The notes under the pieces: model-generated
The model's database searches: none
Told to the model about the DNA's origin: nothing
Seen by the model: only the letters and a program-made list of their open reading frames with translations
Shown here: positions 55,346-63,711 of the stretch, one piece after another
Layout of the letters: every line of letters begins with the position of its first letter
Numbering within the stretch: the stretch's first letter is position 1
Made by a program: the position numbers and the translations under genes
Assembly (NCBI RefSeq): GCF_004120195.1
Contig: NZ_SCHN01000011.1
Span: 176,767-240,766 of the forward strand
Length of the DNA stretch: 64,000 bases
DNA from: Enterovibrio baiacu
GTDB lineage: Bacteria; Pseudomonadota; Gammaproteobacteria; Enterobacterales; Vibrionaceae
Reading direction: 5' to 3'

Positions 55346-56350
55346 ATGGAAACGAAAGTACCTGCAGTAACACCTCATCTAAAACGTATGTTAACCGTGG
55401 CAACGGCGGCATTGGTCATTGGTATGTCAACCATGGCGAGTGCGGCTGACCTTAAATTGCGTATGTCCGCGTCTGCCTCCGCAACTGACCAACGGGCAGT
55501 CGCGATGACAGAAGTATTTGGTGCTGAAGTTGCGCCTTTTGCCGATTTTGAAGGGCACTGGAACAGTTCATTATTCAAACAGGGCACAGACCTTGAGGCC
55601 ATCGCCCGCGGTAACCTTGATATGACCATTACATCCGCGCAAGAGTTAGCAGAATTTGTGCCTGAATTCTCTATTTTTTCGGCGGGATACGTCCACCGCG
55701 ATGCAGAACATCAAAAGCGCGTTTTTGCGGCTGACTTTATGGACCCGCTCAAAGCGCAAGCTGAAGAGCTTCTTAATGTCAAATTGCTGAGTGTGATGTA
55801 TTTGGGCCGTCGTCACGTGAACCTGCGGACAGACCAAGACGTGAAAACACCGGCAGACCTCAATGGTGTGAAACTCCGCATGCCGGGCAGTGATGCATGG
55901 CAATTCCTTGGCAGAGCGCTCGGGGCGAATCCAACGCCCATGGCATTTGCCGAAGTTTACACTGGCCTGCAAACTGGCGCGGTTGATGGTCAAGACAACC
56001 CACTCCCAACAAACAAAGACGCCAAGTTGTACGAAGTGACGAAGCAGATTGTGTTAACCGGTCACTTGGTCGACTTGAACTACATCGCTATCTCTAAAAA
56101 GGTGTTCGATAGCCTGACACCAGAGCAGCAAATGATTGTTCAAAAGGCGGCTGACGATGCGGCTGAATCGGCGCGTCAAAAGCAACTTAAGTTAGAAAAT
56201 GAACTTGCTCAGTTCTTTATCGACAAAGGGCTGAGAGTGTATGAGCCGGATTTGCAAGCCTTCCAGAGCACGGTTCAAGCCGCCTATCTAGAGTCTGATT
56301 ATTCCAAGCAGTGGCCTGACGGTTTGCTAGAAAAAATCAACGCGCTGTAA
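55346..56350 (+). CDS. TRAP transporter solute-binding protein (DctP family)
   Basis: A 334-residue periplasmic binding protein. From ATG 55346 (GAGGTA eight bases upstream) there is a signal peptide ending MASAADL. The DctP fold is clear from GRRHVNLRTDQDVKTPADLNGVKLRMPGSDAWQFLGRALGANPTPMAFAEVYTGLQTGAVDGQDNPL. It includes the conserved arginine in KLRMP that binds the substrate carboxylate. No dctQ or dctM membrane subunits lie in the window, so it is solitary here. It is followed by sugar dehydrogenase genes, suggesting a sugar acid or similar ligand. Confidence 0.87.
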   Translation: METKVPAVTPHLKRMLTVATAALVIGMSTMASAADLKLRMSASASATDQRAVAMTEVFGAEVAPFADFEGHWNSSLFKQGTDLEAIARGNLDMTITSAQELAEFVPEFSIFSAGYVHRDAEHQKRVFAADFMDPLKAQAEELLNVKLLSVMYLGRRHVNLRTDQDVKTPADLNGVKLRMPGSDAWQFLGRALGANPTPMAFAEVYTGLQTGAVDGQDNPLPTNKDAKLYEVTKQIVLTGHLVDLNYIAISKKVFDSLTPEQQMIVQKAADDAAESARQKQLKLENELAQFFIDKGLRVYEPDLQAFQSTVQAAYLESDYSKQWPDGLLEKINAL

Positions 56351-56429
56351 TCAGCAAACGTTCTCATAACAATGCCGCTTCACTGATGTTGCCATTGCGC
56401 ACAGTGTAGCGGTAGGAACGACTGTCTTA

Positions 56430-56514
56430 GGCCCACTCAATTGCATGGCGTGATTGTCTTCGTGGGCCACCTTTCAAAGAATTGATGATTGGCTGCCTTG
56501 TTATTTCAAGGCAG
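56430..56514 (+). other. paired hairpins between dctP-like and Gfo/Idh genes
   Basis: GGCCCAC (56430-56436) pairs with GTGGGCC (56462-56468), enclosing CAAT/ATTG. Then CTGCCTTG (56493-56500) pairs with CAAGGCAG (56507-56514). Neither is followed by a T-run. They may stabilise the binding-protein mRNA or act as weak terminators that raise its level over downstream genes. Confidence 0.55.
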
Positions 56515-56557
56515 GGGATGAGTGCGCCTTAAACACCTGAAAACAACAGGACAGAAA

Positions 56558-57709
56558 ATGATGAACAAATTTCGCGTTGGCTTGATCGGATGTGGCGTGA
56601 TCAGTGACAAATACTTAGCGACCAGTCAGGTGTTCGACATGATAGATATGGTGGCCTGCGCCAGCTTGGATTGGGAAGAATCCAGCCGTAAAGCCGCCGC
56701 GTATGGGATCCCAAAGGTGTGTACACCAGAGGAGATTATTCGCGATCCCGATATAGATTGTGTGCTCAACCTAACGATACCTGCAGTGCATGCCCAAATC
56801 ACCTTGGCTGCTTTGGAAGCAGGGAAGCATGTGTATTCTGAAAAGCCCTTTGTGACAGACCTTGAAGATGGCAAACGTATTCTCGCGTTGGCCAAAGAAA
56901 AAGGCCTGTATGTCGGGAATGCCCCTGACACATTCTTGGGAGGGCGTATACAAACTTGTCGCAAGCTAATAGATCAAGGCGTGATAGGTAAACCCACCGG
57001 AGTTGCGGCGTTCGTGCCGACGCGCGGCGTGGAAAGGCATCACCCCAATCCCGACTTTTATTATCAACCGGGTGGTGGGCCTTTGTTTGATCTTGGGCCG
57101 TATTACCTCACCGCAATGATTGCCTTGCTAGGGCCTGTTGAACGCGTGTGTGGCATGGCCAAAAAAACCTTGAATGAACGATTGATCGAATCACAGCCAA
57201 GGCGAGGAGAAAAAATCCCTGTCGATGTTGATACCCATGTCAATGCGCTATTGGCCTTTGAGAATGACGTGCAGGGTTCGTTAATGACCAGTTTTGATGT
57301 CTGGGATAGCCAAACCCCGCGGTTAGAAATTTACGGAGAGCAAGGCACCTTGTGTATTGCTGACCCTGATCCCACCGATGGCATCAACATTTTCGGTGGC
57401 CAAGTGCTTTACAAAACCCGCGAAACGGCAAGGTGGGTTTATCGCCCTCGTGTGCCAAATCTCGAACATTGGCAGGTCGCAGAAAACACCCACAACTTTA
57501 ATGAAGAGACGCGAGGCATTGGGCTGGTGGATTTGACCTATGCCGTGAAAAACCAACGCCCTGCGCGTGCAAGTGGGGAGATGGCGCAGCATGTTTGCGA
57601 AATCATGTTTGGGATCCTCGAATCATCAAAAACCGGGCAGTTCAGTGAAATAGAAAGCCGCTGTGACATTCCAGCGCCATTGCCTGTTGATTTCCCTTGG
57701 AGTGAGTAA
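56558..57709 (+). CDS. Gfo/Idh/MocA family oxidoreductase 1
   Basis: A 383-residue NAD(P)-dependent sugar or cyclitol dehydrogenase-type protein. The Rossmann motif VGLIGCGVISDKYL opens it, the EKPF motif with its catalytic lysine is in HVYSEKPFVTDLEDG, and GGGPLFDLGPYYL with its Asp and Tyr follows in the C-terminal sheet domain. AGGA lies six bases upstream of the first ATG. The cupin-like gene begins four bases after its stop. The substrate is unknown. Confidence 0.86.
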   Translation: MMNKFRVGLIGCGVISDKYLATSQVFDMIDMVACASLDWEESSRKAAAYGIPKVCTPEEIIRDPDIDCVLNLTIPAVHAQITLAALEAGKHVYSEKPFVTDLEDGKRILALAKEKGLYVGNAPDTFLGGRIQTCRKLIDQGVIGKPTGVAAFVPTRGVERHHPNPDFYYQPGGGPLFDLGPYYLTAMIALLGPVERVCGMAKKTLNERLIESQPRRGEKIPVDVDTHVNALLAFENDVQGSLMTSFDVWDSQTPRLEIYGEQGTLCIADPDPTDGINIFGGQVLYKTRETARWVYRPRVPNLEHWQVAENTHNFNEETRGIGLVDLTYAVKNQRPARASGEMAQHVCEIMFGILESSKTGQFSEIESRCDIPAPLPVDFPWSE

Positions 57710-57713
57710 CGAA

Positions 57714-58370
57714 ATGAGTGTGACGACCCTTGATTTTTCCGAGCCATTTTTCACGGTGAAGTACGTGACGGACGAGAAAAACATCCCCATCAATGAAAAA
57801 ACCATCGTGCTGAATTTGTCTGAGCACCCCCTTAGGATTGAAAGTCAAACGCTGAGCACGTTTCAGTCCGTGATTGCCCTCAATACCGTGATACCCAACA
57901 TGGAGAAAGGCGTGTTGGTTGAGCGGTTTGCAAGTTATGACGATGAACCCGCCTTGCTCGATGCAGTGCGTAAACTGTGGCCGCTAGCCTATGAAATCCG
58001 CAGAGAAGAACGCTTAAAAGGGGTGGGGCATTACATGTCGCCCAAGAGCGCCATCGGCAACATTCAATTCAGCATGTATTTCGCCTCTTCCGTGCCGCTT
58101 AACGTGGGGTTACACAAACATCACGTGCACTTGGGTGGGGAAGAGCCACAAGAAATTCATACCCAAATCGTCGGGCTCGGCAAAATGCAGCAATGCACAG
58201 AGAAAGATTTATCCACGCTGTACGTTGAAGAACTGATGGCGCCGGGAACAACCCATAAACCCATGTTCGATGATGCGTTGAACTACCCGTGGCACCAATA
58301 TGAAACGATTACCCCAAGCATTTTTATGGCGATTGAAGTGTTGACATCCGGCAACGACATTCCGCGCTAG
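57714..58370 (+). CDS. cupin-like hypothetical protein
   Basis: A 218-residue protein that I do not recognise by name. The middle has a cupin-like first motif, LHKHHVHLGGEEPQEIHTQIVG (clustered histidines then glutamate), and a second-motif-like APGTTHKPM, which would supply a metal site. The N-terminal half is divergent. It lies four bases after one Gfo/Idh gene and 54 before another, so a role as an isomerase, epimerase or hydrolase of the same sugar derivative is plausible but not shown. The ATG at 57714 follows GGAG at a longish spacing. Confidence 0.6.
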   Translation: MSVTTLDFSEPFFTVKYVTDEKNIPINEKTIVLNLSEHPLRIESQTLSTFQSVIALNTVIPNMEKGVLVERFASYDDEPALLDAVRKLWPLAYEIRREERLKGVGHYMSPKSAIGNIQFSMYFASSVPLNVGLHKHHVHLGGEEPQEIHTQIVGLGKMQQCTEKDLSTLYVEELMAPGTTHKPMFDDALNYPWHQYETITPSIFMAIEVLTSGNDIPR

Positions 58371-58424
58371 AAAACGCATAAATATCAAGCATTGAGCATT
58401 GAAATGAATACCCAAGGAGATTTC

Positions 58425-59630
58425 ATGGCTAACACACTTCTTCCTTCAGACATCGACTTTGACGGCCCTTTCCCTCGCCTAAAACGCAGGCTACGTATCG
58501 GTATTGTTGGTGGTGGGCGAATTGCAGTGACACAAGCCATGGCGGCGCGTTTGAGCGACCGCTGGGAAGTGACAGCGGGGGCGTTATCGTCAGATCCCGT
58601 TCTCGCAAAAGAGCGAGGTGAACAATGGTTCTTGCCCGAAGATCGCTGTTATTCCTCGTATCAAGCCATGGCAGAAGCAGAATCATTACGCGATGATGGG
58701 ATTGATGCGGTAATGATCACCACACCCAACCATGTGCACTTTGACGTGGCGTGCACCTTCTTAAAGGCGGGCATTGATGTGCTGTGTGACAAGCCGTTGA
58801 CCAATGATTATGCCGAGGCCGCCGAGTTAGTGCGTCTGACCGAGGAAACGGGTCAAGTGTTTGGCGTGTGTTATGCCATGGCATCCTTCCCGATGATTCG
58901 CCAAGCCCGTGAAATGGTGCAGAGCGGCATGATTGGCAAGGTGGTGCAGATCCACGTTGAGTTTATGCAAGATTGGATGATCCCCGAAGATGTCGCCCAA
59001 GCCGACCATGTGAAATGGCGATTGGACCCCGCAAAATCCGGTGCAACGAGCTGTACGGGTGATATCGGCACGCACGCTGCACATCTGGCCTCTTTCGTCT
59101 CTGGGTTGTCGATGACGCATCTACGCGCTGAAATGCATGTGTGCGGCGCACCTAAAGCGCTGGAAGACACCGTGTTTATGATGACGCGGTACGAAGGCGA
59201 TGTGCCGGGCACACTGATGGCAACACGCATCGCGTCAGGCAATCGAGGTGGGTTGCGCTTGCGTGTCTTTGGCAGCGAGGGCGGCATAGAGTGGGACATG
59301 GAACACGCTGAATACCTCAAATATAACCGCTATGGCGAACCAGACCGTGTGTTGAGTCGAGGGCTTGGGCATGGGTTAACCCCCAATGTAGAAAGGCTTA
59401 TTCGCACAGGTCGCGGCTTTCCTGAAGGCTTGATTGAAGCGTGGGGCAATCTGTACACCGAGTTTGCATTGGCAGTTGCGGCCCGTAAAGACGGTACACA
59501 AATCCCCGCTAACTGGCTGTCGTATCCGCGTGTCGCAGAAGGCGCACAAGGCGTGAAATTCATTGAAGCGGTTGTCACTTCACATCAGGCAGGCGGTGAA
59601 TGGGTGTCATGCGAAGTAGACTCGCAATGA
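58425..59630 (+). CDS. Gfo/Idh/MocA family oxidoreductase 2
   Basis: A 401-residue dehydrogenase-type protein. AAGGAG lies six bases before the ATG. The Rossmann motif is IGIVGGGRIAVTQAM, the catalytic lysine is in DVLCDKPLTNDY, and the SCTGDIGTHAAHL segment carries the active-site Asp and His. The family acts on sugars, inositols and glycosides with tightly bound NAD(P). It differs strongly from the first Gfo/Idh protein, so the two probably catalyse successive or reverse steps, for example oxidation and later re-reduction. Confidence 0.86.
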   Translation: MANTLLPSDIDFDGPFPRLKRRLRIGIVGGGRIAVTQAMAARLSDRWEVTAGALSSDPVLAKERGEQWFLPEDRCYSSYQAMAEAESLRDDGIDAVMITTPNHVHFDVACTFLKAGIDVLCDKPLTNDYAEAAELVRLTEETGQVFGVCYAMASFPMIRQAREMVQSGMIGKVVQIHVEFMQDWMIPEDVAQADHVKWRLDPAKSGATSCTGDIGTHAAHLASFVSGLSMTHLRAEMHVCGAPKALEDTVFMMTRYEGDVPGTLMATRIASGNRGGLRLRVFGSEGGIEWDMEHAEYLKYNRYGEPDRVLSRGLGHGLTPNVERLIRTGRGFPEGLIEAWGNLYTEFALAVAARKDGTQIPANWLSYPRVAEGAQGVKFIEAVVTSHQAGGEWVSCEVDSQ

Positions 59631-59775
59631 GCAAGATATGAACAGGTGGCTTGATGCAATAAGGTAAATAGGCACCACGCTGGCTTTGGTGTTTGCCATG
59701 TTTGATGGCGAAATACGGTTCTGATAGATTTCTTTCAATGGATGATGGTTATCTATCTCGTTGGAGGGCGTATCG

Positions 59776-60834
59776 ATGACACGGAAAGTGACAATCAAAC
59801 AGATCGCCGATAAAGCGGGCGTGAGTGTTGCCACCGTTGATCGCGTGATCAACAAGCGCGCGCCCGTCAAAAGCGACACCATTGAGCTGGTGCTGAGTGC
59901 TGCCGCTGAACTAGGTTGGCGAGCATCAACGCCCATCAACCTGAGCCACAACATACTGACTGAACAAGAGCGTGTGCATTGCGGCTTCTTGATTCAGCGA
60001 AATGTCTCGCCCTATCTGGTTGAAGAACTCAAACGCTTAACGAAAACATCCTTGAGTTTGTCGGCGACGTTTAGCATCGAAATCATGGAAGATCTTGACC
60101 CTAAAAACGTCGCGAACAAGATTCGAGAATTTAGTCAGCGCGTTGATGCCCTCGCGATCACGGCCATTGATCATCCCTATGTCTCTGAAGCAATTGACAA
60201 TGTGAGTGAGAATGACGTTCCTGTGGTCGCACTTTTGTCCGACATTACCTCGCCAAACCTTGCAGGGTACATAGGGACAGACAACCGTAAACGTGGACGA
60301 ACAAGCGCATGGGCGATGCATCACTTTTGTGGCAAAGAAGGGAAAATTGGCGTACTGATTGGCAGCCATCGTTATGTGAGCCAAGAAGATCGCGAAATCA
60401 GCTTTAGAAGCTATTTTCGAGAGAAAGCCCCGTCGTTTACTGTGCTGGAATCCATTGTTTGCCTGGATGATGCTGACTTGGCGTATCGGGCAACGTTACG
60501 TCTACTCAAAGAACATACTGATTTGGTTGGCGTGTTCAGCGCAGGGGGAGGCTCAGCGGGTATTATCCGCGCATTTGCCGAACATTGCTGTGACAAGGCA
60601 TCGACGCAAGGCGAAACATATCAAAACAAACCTTTTTACGTATCCCCCGAGTTAACCCCAGAAACACGCAACGGGCTTATTGGCGGCGCAATCGATATGG
60701 TGATTTCAGCAGACTTCGCGCAAATCGCCCAAACCGCTACGAAAATGCTGATAAGCCGCAAGCGTGATCCTCGCTACACACCCAAGCAATTCGTTATCTT
60801 GCCTTTCTCTGTTTACACCAGTGAAAACATTTAG
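59776..60834 (+). CDS. LacI-family regulator
   Basis: A 352-residue LacI/PurR-type repressor. The helix-turn-helix is VTIKQIADKAGVSVATVDRVIN, and the ligand domain resembles sugar-binding periplasmic proteins (GTDNRKRGRTSAWAMHHFCG and GKIGVLIGSHRYVSQEDRE). GGAGG lies eight bases before the ATG. It follows the Gfo/Idh locus on the same strand and probably regulates it, with a sugar-type inducer. Family members with VDRVIN often control inositol or other cyclitol genes, but this is only a hint. Confidence 0.87.
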   Translation: MTRKVTIKQIADKAGVSVATVDRVINKRAPVKSDTIELVLSAAAELGWRASTPINLSHNILTEQERVHCGFLIQRNVSPYLVEELKRLTKTSLSLSATFSIEIMEDLDPKNVANKIREFSQRVDALAITAIDHPYVSEAIDNVSENDVPVVALLSDITSPNLAGYIGTDNRKRGRTSAWAMHHFCGKEGKIGVLIGSHRYVSQEDREISFRSYFREKAPSFTVLESIVCLDDADLAYRATLRLLKEHTDLVGVFSAGGGSAGIIRAFAEHCCDKASTQGETYQNKPFYVSPELTPETRNGLIGGAIDMVISADFAQIAQTATKMLISRKRDPRYTPKQFVILPFSVYTSENI

Positions 60835-60867
60835 TCAGCCCTTTAAACCTAGATTGGATTGCTGTAC

Positions 60868-61012
60868 GGGCTTTCATTATTTGCACTCAAAATGGTTGGC
60901 AATCAAACAATGTGAAAAGGATATCGTTCCAAAGGCAACCATTGATATTCAATCTGCGCCTTTGAGCTTGAGCGCACTGAATGTATGAAACTGGTAATGT
61001 CGTGTTTTTCTC
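60868..61012 (+). repeat. structured repeat, copy 1
   Basis: About 145 bases that match copy 2 at 62531-62668 with many substitutions, sharing AAAATGGTTGGCAATCAAAC, a TTCCAAAG block, CCTTTGAGCTTG and GTGTTTTTCT in the same order. Each copy has an inner inverted repeat AATGGTTG...CAACCATT (or equivalent) around a GAAAAG loop region. Copy 1 also has ATTCA...GCGC/GCGC...TGAAT. No coding potential is seen. It may be a small mobile or noncoding RNA element. Confidence 0.7.
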
Positions 61013-61110
61013 ATAGTTCCCGACCCAGTCATTTTACGCCATTGATTGTTCTAAAAATCAGTTGTTTATTGTGAGATCTAGATACGATAGCCTAGTCGTA
61101 CAAAAAGGGA

Positions 61111-61764
61111 ATGGACGAGTTGATGAATATAGGGATCTTTCTCATCGTGTTGGTGAGCATTTTTTGGGGTGTGTTTGCCTACAAGAAAAAGCGAAAAGCG
61201 CAGTTGGTGTTCATTGGCACCTATCGTTTCAATTCAGTGATTAAAAAGAAAGTCGCGAATAAATACCCGCATCTCACTGAGCAAGATTTGATGTTGGTGA
61301 TAGATGGCCTCAAAGATTATCTCACCATCTGCAATCAGGCGAACAAAAAGCAGGTTGCGATGCCTTCACAGGTGGTTGACGTTGCTTGGCACGAATTCAT
61401 ATTGTTCACCAAGGAATACCAGCTGTTTTGTGATAAAGCGTTTGGACGGTTTCTTCACCACACACCGACAGAAGCGATGAAAACACCCACCTCCGCTCAA
61501 GAGGGGATCAAACGTGCTTGGCGCTTAGCCTGTGCAAGAGAAAGCATTAACCCCATTCACCCGGCTAAATTACCACTACTTTTTGCCATTGATGCGAAGC
61601 TCATTATCGAAGACGGTTTCATCTATTCGCTTGATTGTCAGAACACGTCATCCGCAACGAATGGCATTGGCTACTGCGCCAGCCATATTGGCTGCTCTTC
61701 TGGCTGTGCGGGTTCAAGCTGTGCAAGTGGCGATAGCGGCGGTGGATGCGGTGGGGGGGATTAG
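61111..61764 (+). CDS. Cys/Gly-rich GRDP-like membrane protein
   Basis: A 217-residue protein with one N-terminal membrane helix and a basic YKKKRKAQ stop-transfer. The middle has VVDVAWHEFILFTKEYQLFCDKAFGRFLHHTP, which looks like the glycine-rich-domain-containing-protein-like (DUF1399) motif WHxHILFT...FC...H.P. The last 40 residues are Cys/Gly/Ser-rich (SGCAGSSCASGDSGGGCGGGD), possibly metal-binding or redox-active. Function is unknown. The start could be ATG 61111 or 61123. It lies between the two structured repeats. Confidence 0.7.
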   Translation: MDELMNIGIFLIVLVSIFWGVFAYKKKRKAQLVFIGTYRFNSVIKKKVANKYPHLTEQDLMLVIDGLKDYLTICNQANKKQVAMPSQVVDVAWHEFILFTKEYQLFCDKAFGRFLHHTPTEAMKTPTSAQEGIKRAWRLACARESINPIHPAKLPLLFAIDAKLIIEDGFIYSLDCQNTSSATNGIGYCASHIGCSSGCAGSSCASGDSGGGCGGGD

Positions 61765-61787
61765 AACCAGTCCCAGCTGTTAATTAA

Positions 61788-62306
61788 TTAGTTATTGCGT
61801 TGTTTTCGTCTTGAAAATAAAAATGCTGCGATGAACATACTGACGATGGAAAGTATAAAAACGCCGCCAAATATATATGTTTGGAAAGCGTCACTATCAC
61901 ACATCCTTTCTACGACAGACTCGCTAGGATTTTCTGGGTTAACGAATATTTTTATTTCTTTCTCTTGTTGCTTGCTATACACAAGCCTCTTGGCTGCATC
62001 GTGTAATTCATCATTATCATATGATTTTACCCATGCATAACGATTGCCTACATACATCGTACCTCCATGCTTATATTGATATGAAACCTTGGGAGAATAG
62101 GCGGTTTTCCAGCGGCCGTTCGTATCTTGATATTTCAAAGAGTCGACTTCGGCATGAATTACCTTTGCTGGAATCACATTCCAGTCTTTAGAAATGTAAC
62201 ACCCAAACCCAATCTTCACCGGCGTGCCAACAGCGACATACACGAGAAGCAAGAGCATTGGCGAGAAGAGTAGTATCAATAGAATACGTAGGTACTTTTT
62301 TGACAT
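61788..62306 (-). CDS. DUF3592 membrane protein
   Basis: A 172-residue protein with a membrane helix at each end and a soluble domain containing AKVIHAEVDSLKYQDTNGRWKTAYSPKVSYQYKHGGTMYVGNRY and KEIKIFVNPENPSESVV, the DUF3592 pattern. Function is unknown. Such genes are common in Vibrio integron cassettes. AATTAAC just after its stop and GTTAATA before its start are nearly complementary (6 of 7), as expected of cassette core sites, but the rest of an attC site is unclear. Confidence 0.75.
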   Translation of the reverse strand: MSKKYLRILLILLFSPMLLLLVYVAVGTPVKIGFGCYISKDWNVIPAKVIHAEVDSLKYQDTNGRWKTAYSPKVSYQYKHGGTMYVGNRYAWVKSYDNDELHDAAKRLVYSKQQEKEIKIFVNPENPSESVVERMCDSDAFQTYIFGGVFILSIVSMFIAAFLFSRRKQRNN

Positions 62307-62530
62307 CCAATCATTTAGCTTTTAGAAAACAGACGTCTATATTAACCGCGAGCCCAAAGCCATAATCACTAAATTGCACTGCTTTCGTCGCAAAACTTTG
62401 TGCTAACGATGTGATAACGGGCACTTACCCGCACTAAATCGAAGCAAGCCCATGGACAGAAAACATAAGGCAGACGGCAGAGTTGTGGTGGCAATAAAGG
62501 GTAGCGTTGAGGCCTGACGAGGGATGAGCG
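62307..62530. other. intergenic region, possibly a degraded attC site
   Basis: On the plus strand the stretch 62334-62362 (TATTAACC... then CATAATCACTAAA) recalls the inner part of Vibrio cholerae repeats read in reverse (CATAACACTAAA). The remainder, including a GGGC/ACCCG hairpin near 62428, is not recognisable. No gene is seen. Confidence 0.3.
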
Positions 62531-62668
62531 GGGTTTAGTCATTAGTAATTAAAATGGTTGGCAATCAAACAATATGAAAAGATATTGTTCCAAAGCCACC
62601 ATTCGTCGTTACTAAGCACCTTTGAGCTTGGGGGATGCTGAATGCATGTATCTGATAGTGTTTTTCTT
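62531..62668 (+). repeat. structured repeat, copy 2
   Basis: The second copy of the element at 60868, in the same orientation and about 1.66 kb away. It keeps an inverted repeat AATGGTTGG...CCACCATT with an inner CAATAT/ATATTG stem. Its right end coincides with the point where the IS110-type transposase remnant begins, suggesting a recombination or insertion junction. Confidence 0.7.
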
Positions 62669-62685
62669 AAAGTGCATGTCCCGCT

Positions 62686-62958
62686 ATTGCTGTTGCTCCC
62701 ATGACAAAAGAAAGTGGAGGTTACAAAGGTAAACGCGTCAAACAAGGAGGACGCGCCCAGGTCAGAACTGTCCTCTACATGGCAATGATGTCAGCGATGC
62801 AATGTAACCCTACTTTTAAAGCAACCTACACGCGTTTAGTCAACGCAGGAAAACCCAAAAAAGTCGCCATTATTGCCTGTGTGAGAAAGATGGTTGTTAT
62901 CTTAAATTCTATGCTCAGAGACAGCAGCATGTGGGATGAAAACAGTGCCAAGAATTAA
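62686..62958 (+). pseudogene. IS110/IS1111-family transposase, C-terminal fragment
   Basis: About 90 codons survive from AIAVAPMTKESGGYKGKR to MLRDSSMW. It matches the C-terminal (transposase_20) part of IS110-family transposases: GVAP...RxSG, GKR, GGRxxVRTxLYMA, NP, AGKxKKVA, CxRK, LN. The N-terminal DEDD catalytic domain is missing; upstream the frame is closed by a stop at 62668-62670, where the structured repeat ends. It ends just before an attC core site, the known target of the IS1111-attC group. Confidence 0.8.
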
Positions 62959-62969
62959 TCATTGACGCC

Positions 62970-62989
62970 ATAGTCGTTTGTTATGTGAC
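62970..62989 (-). other. attC 5' end (R'' core site) of an integron cassette
   Basis: On the minus strand the gene stop is followed by GTCACATAACAAACG. ACATAACAAACG is the beginning of Vibrio attC (VCR-like) sites. The R'' core ACATAAC is exactly complementary to GTTATGT at the other end of the cassette. Beyond it, attC sequence is replaced by the IS110-type remnant. Confidence 0.65.
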
Positions 62990-63672
62990 TAATTCACGTA
63001 ATAATCTAGAAGGTCTCCATCAAACCAGTTTTCACGGCAAAATACCTTAACCATATGAGCGTATTCACTGATATAAAAACTCTTAATTGGTGTTTGCTTA
63101 GTAGATATTTTCGCAGAGATTACCTCATAATCGTCAAGCAAGACGGCAAGAGTTCTCAAATCTGACTCGATATATTTAACACGACTGTAGCCACTTGAAA
63201 GCGGATCCATCATTGCACCAGTAAGTTCATAGTAAGCATCATTCTCGGTTACATTAAGAGCGCCAGACAACGCAGCATGAATTGATTTGCCATTAGGCAA
63301 ATGGTTCTTATTGTAAGTATTATTAATTCTTTCTGCCAACTTTGAAATTAGTCGGTAAGCATCATCACGCTCTTGTTGTGATGCGAGATACGTAGACTGC
63401 TTTTCATTAGCATCAGCTGTTCGCGAAAGCTCGACTCGAGTTTGTTCCAACTCTTTGCTTTGCAATACAATTGTGATCAACAAAGCGATTAAAGCCATAA
63501 AGCTTAACAATGGGTTGAGAGTTCCACCAATGAAATCACCAAATGTCCCCCAGTCTCCTTGTTCAGTGCTCCAACTAGTCCCAAAATTTAATACATAAGA
63601 TGAAATTACGACAACATATGCCAAGAGGCTAAAACTGACGATAAAACCAAGAATTGTTAATGTTTTTTTCAT
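62989..63672 (-). CDS. putative phage abortive-infection protein (putAbiC-like)
   Basis: A 227-residue protein with two N-terminal membrane helices separated by WGTFGDFIGGTLNPLLSF, then a charged coiled segment (SKELEQTRVELSRTADANEKQ) and a helical C-terminal domain. The GDxxGTFGDFxGGxLNPxLSF plus coiled-coil layout is that of the putAbiC family (putative phage abortive infection), and similar proteins occur in integron cassettes and defence regions. A role in phage defence is family-based inference, not shown. The ATG at 63672 follows TAGAGA. The gene sits between complementary attC core sites. Confidence 0.7.
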   Translation of the reverse strand: MKKTLTILGFIVSFSLLAYVVVISSYVLNFGTSWSTEQGDWGTFGDFIGGTLNPLLSFMALIALLITIVLQSKELEQTRVELSRTADANEKQSTYLASQQERDDAYRLISKLAERINNTYNKNHLPNGKSIHAALSGALNVTENDAYYELTGAMMDPLSSGYSRVKYIESDLRTLAVLLDDYEVISAKISTKQTPIKSFYISEYAHMVKVFCRENWFDGDLLDYYVN

Positions 63673-63693
63673 ATAAATCTCTAAATTTTCGCT

Positions 63694-63711
63694 GTCACAT
63701 AACGCCTGCAT
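63694..63711 (-). other. attC 3' end (R' core site) preceding the cassette
   Basis: On the minus strand ATGCAGGCGTTATGTGAC ends the attC site of the preceding cassette and starts this one. The R' core GTTATGT follows a GGC typical of Vibrio sites (GGCGTTA). The rest of that attC site is cut off by the IS10-like element. Confidence 0.6.
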
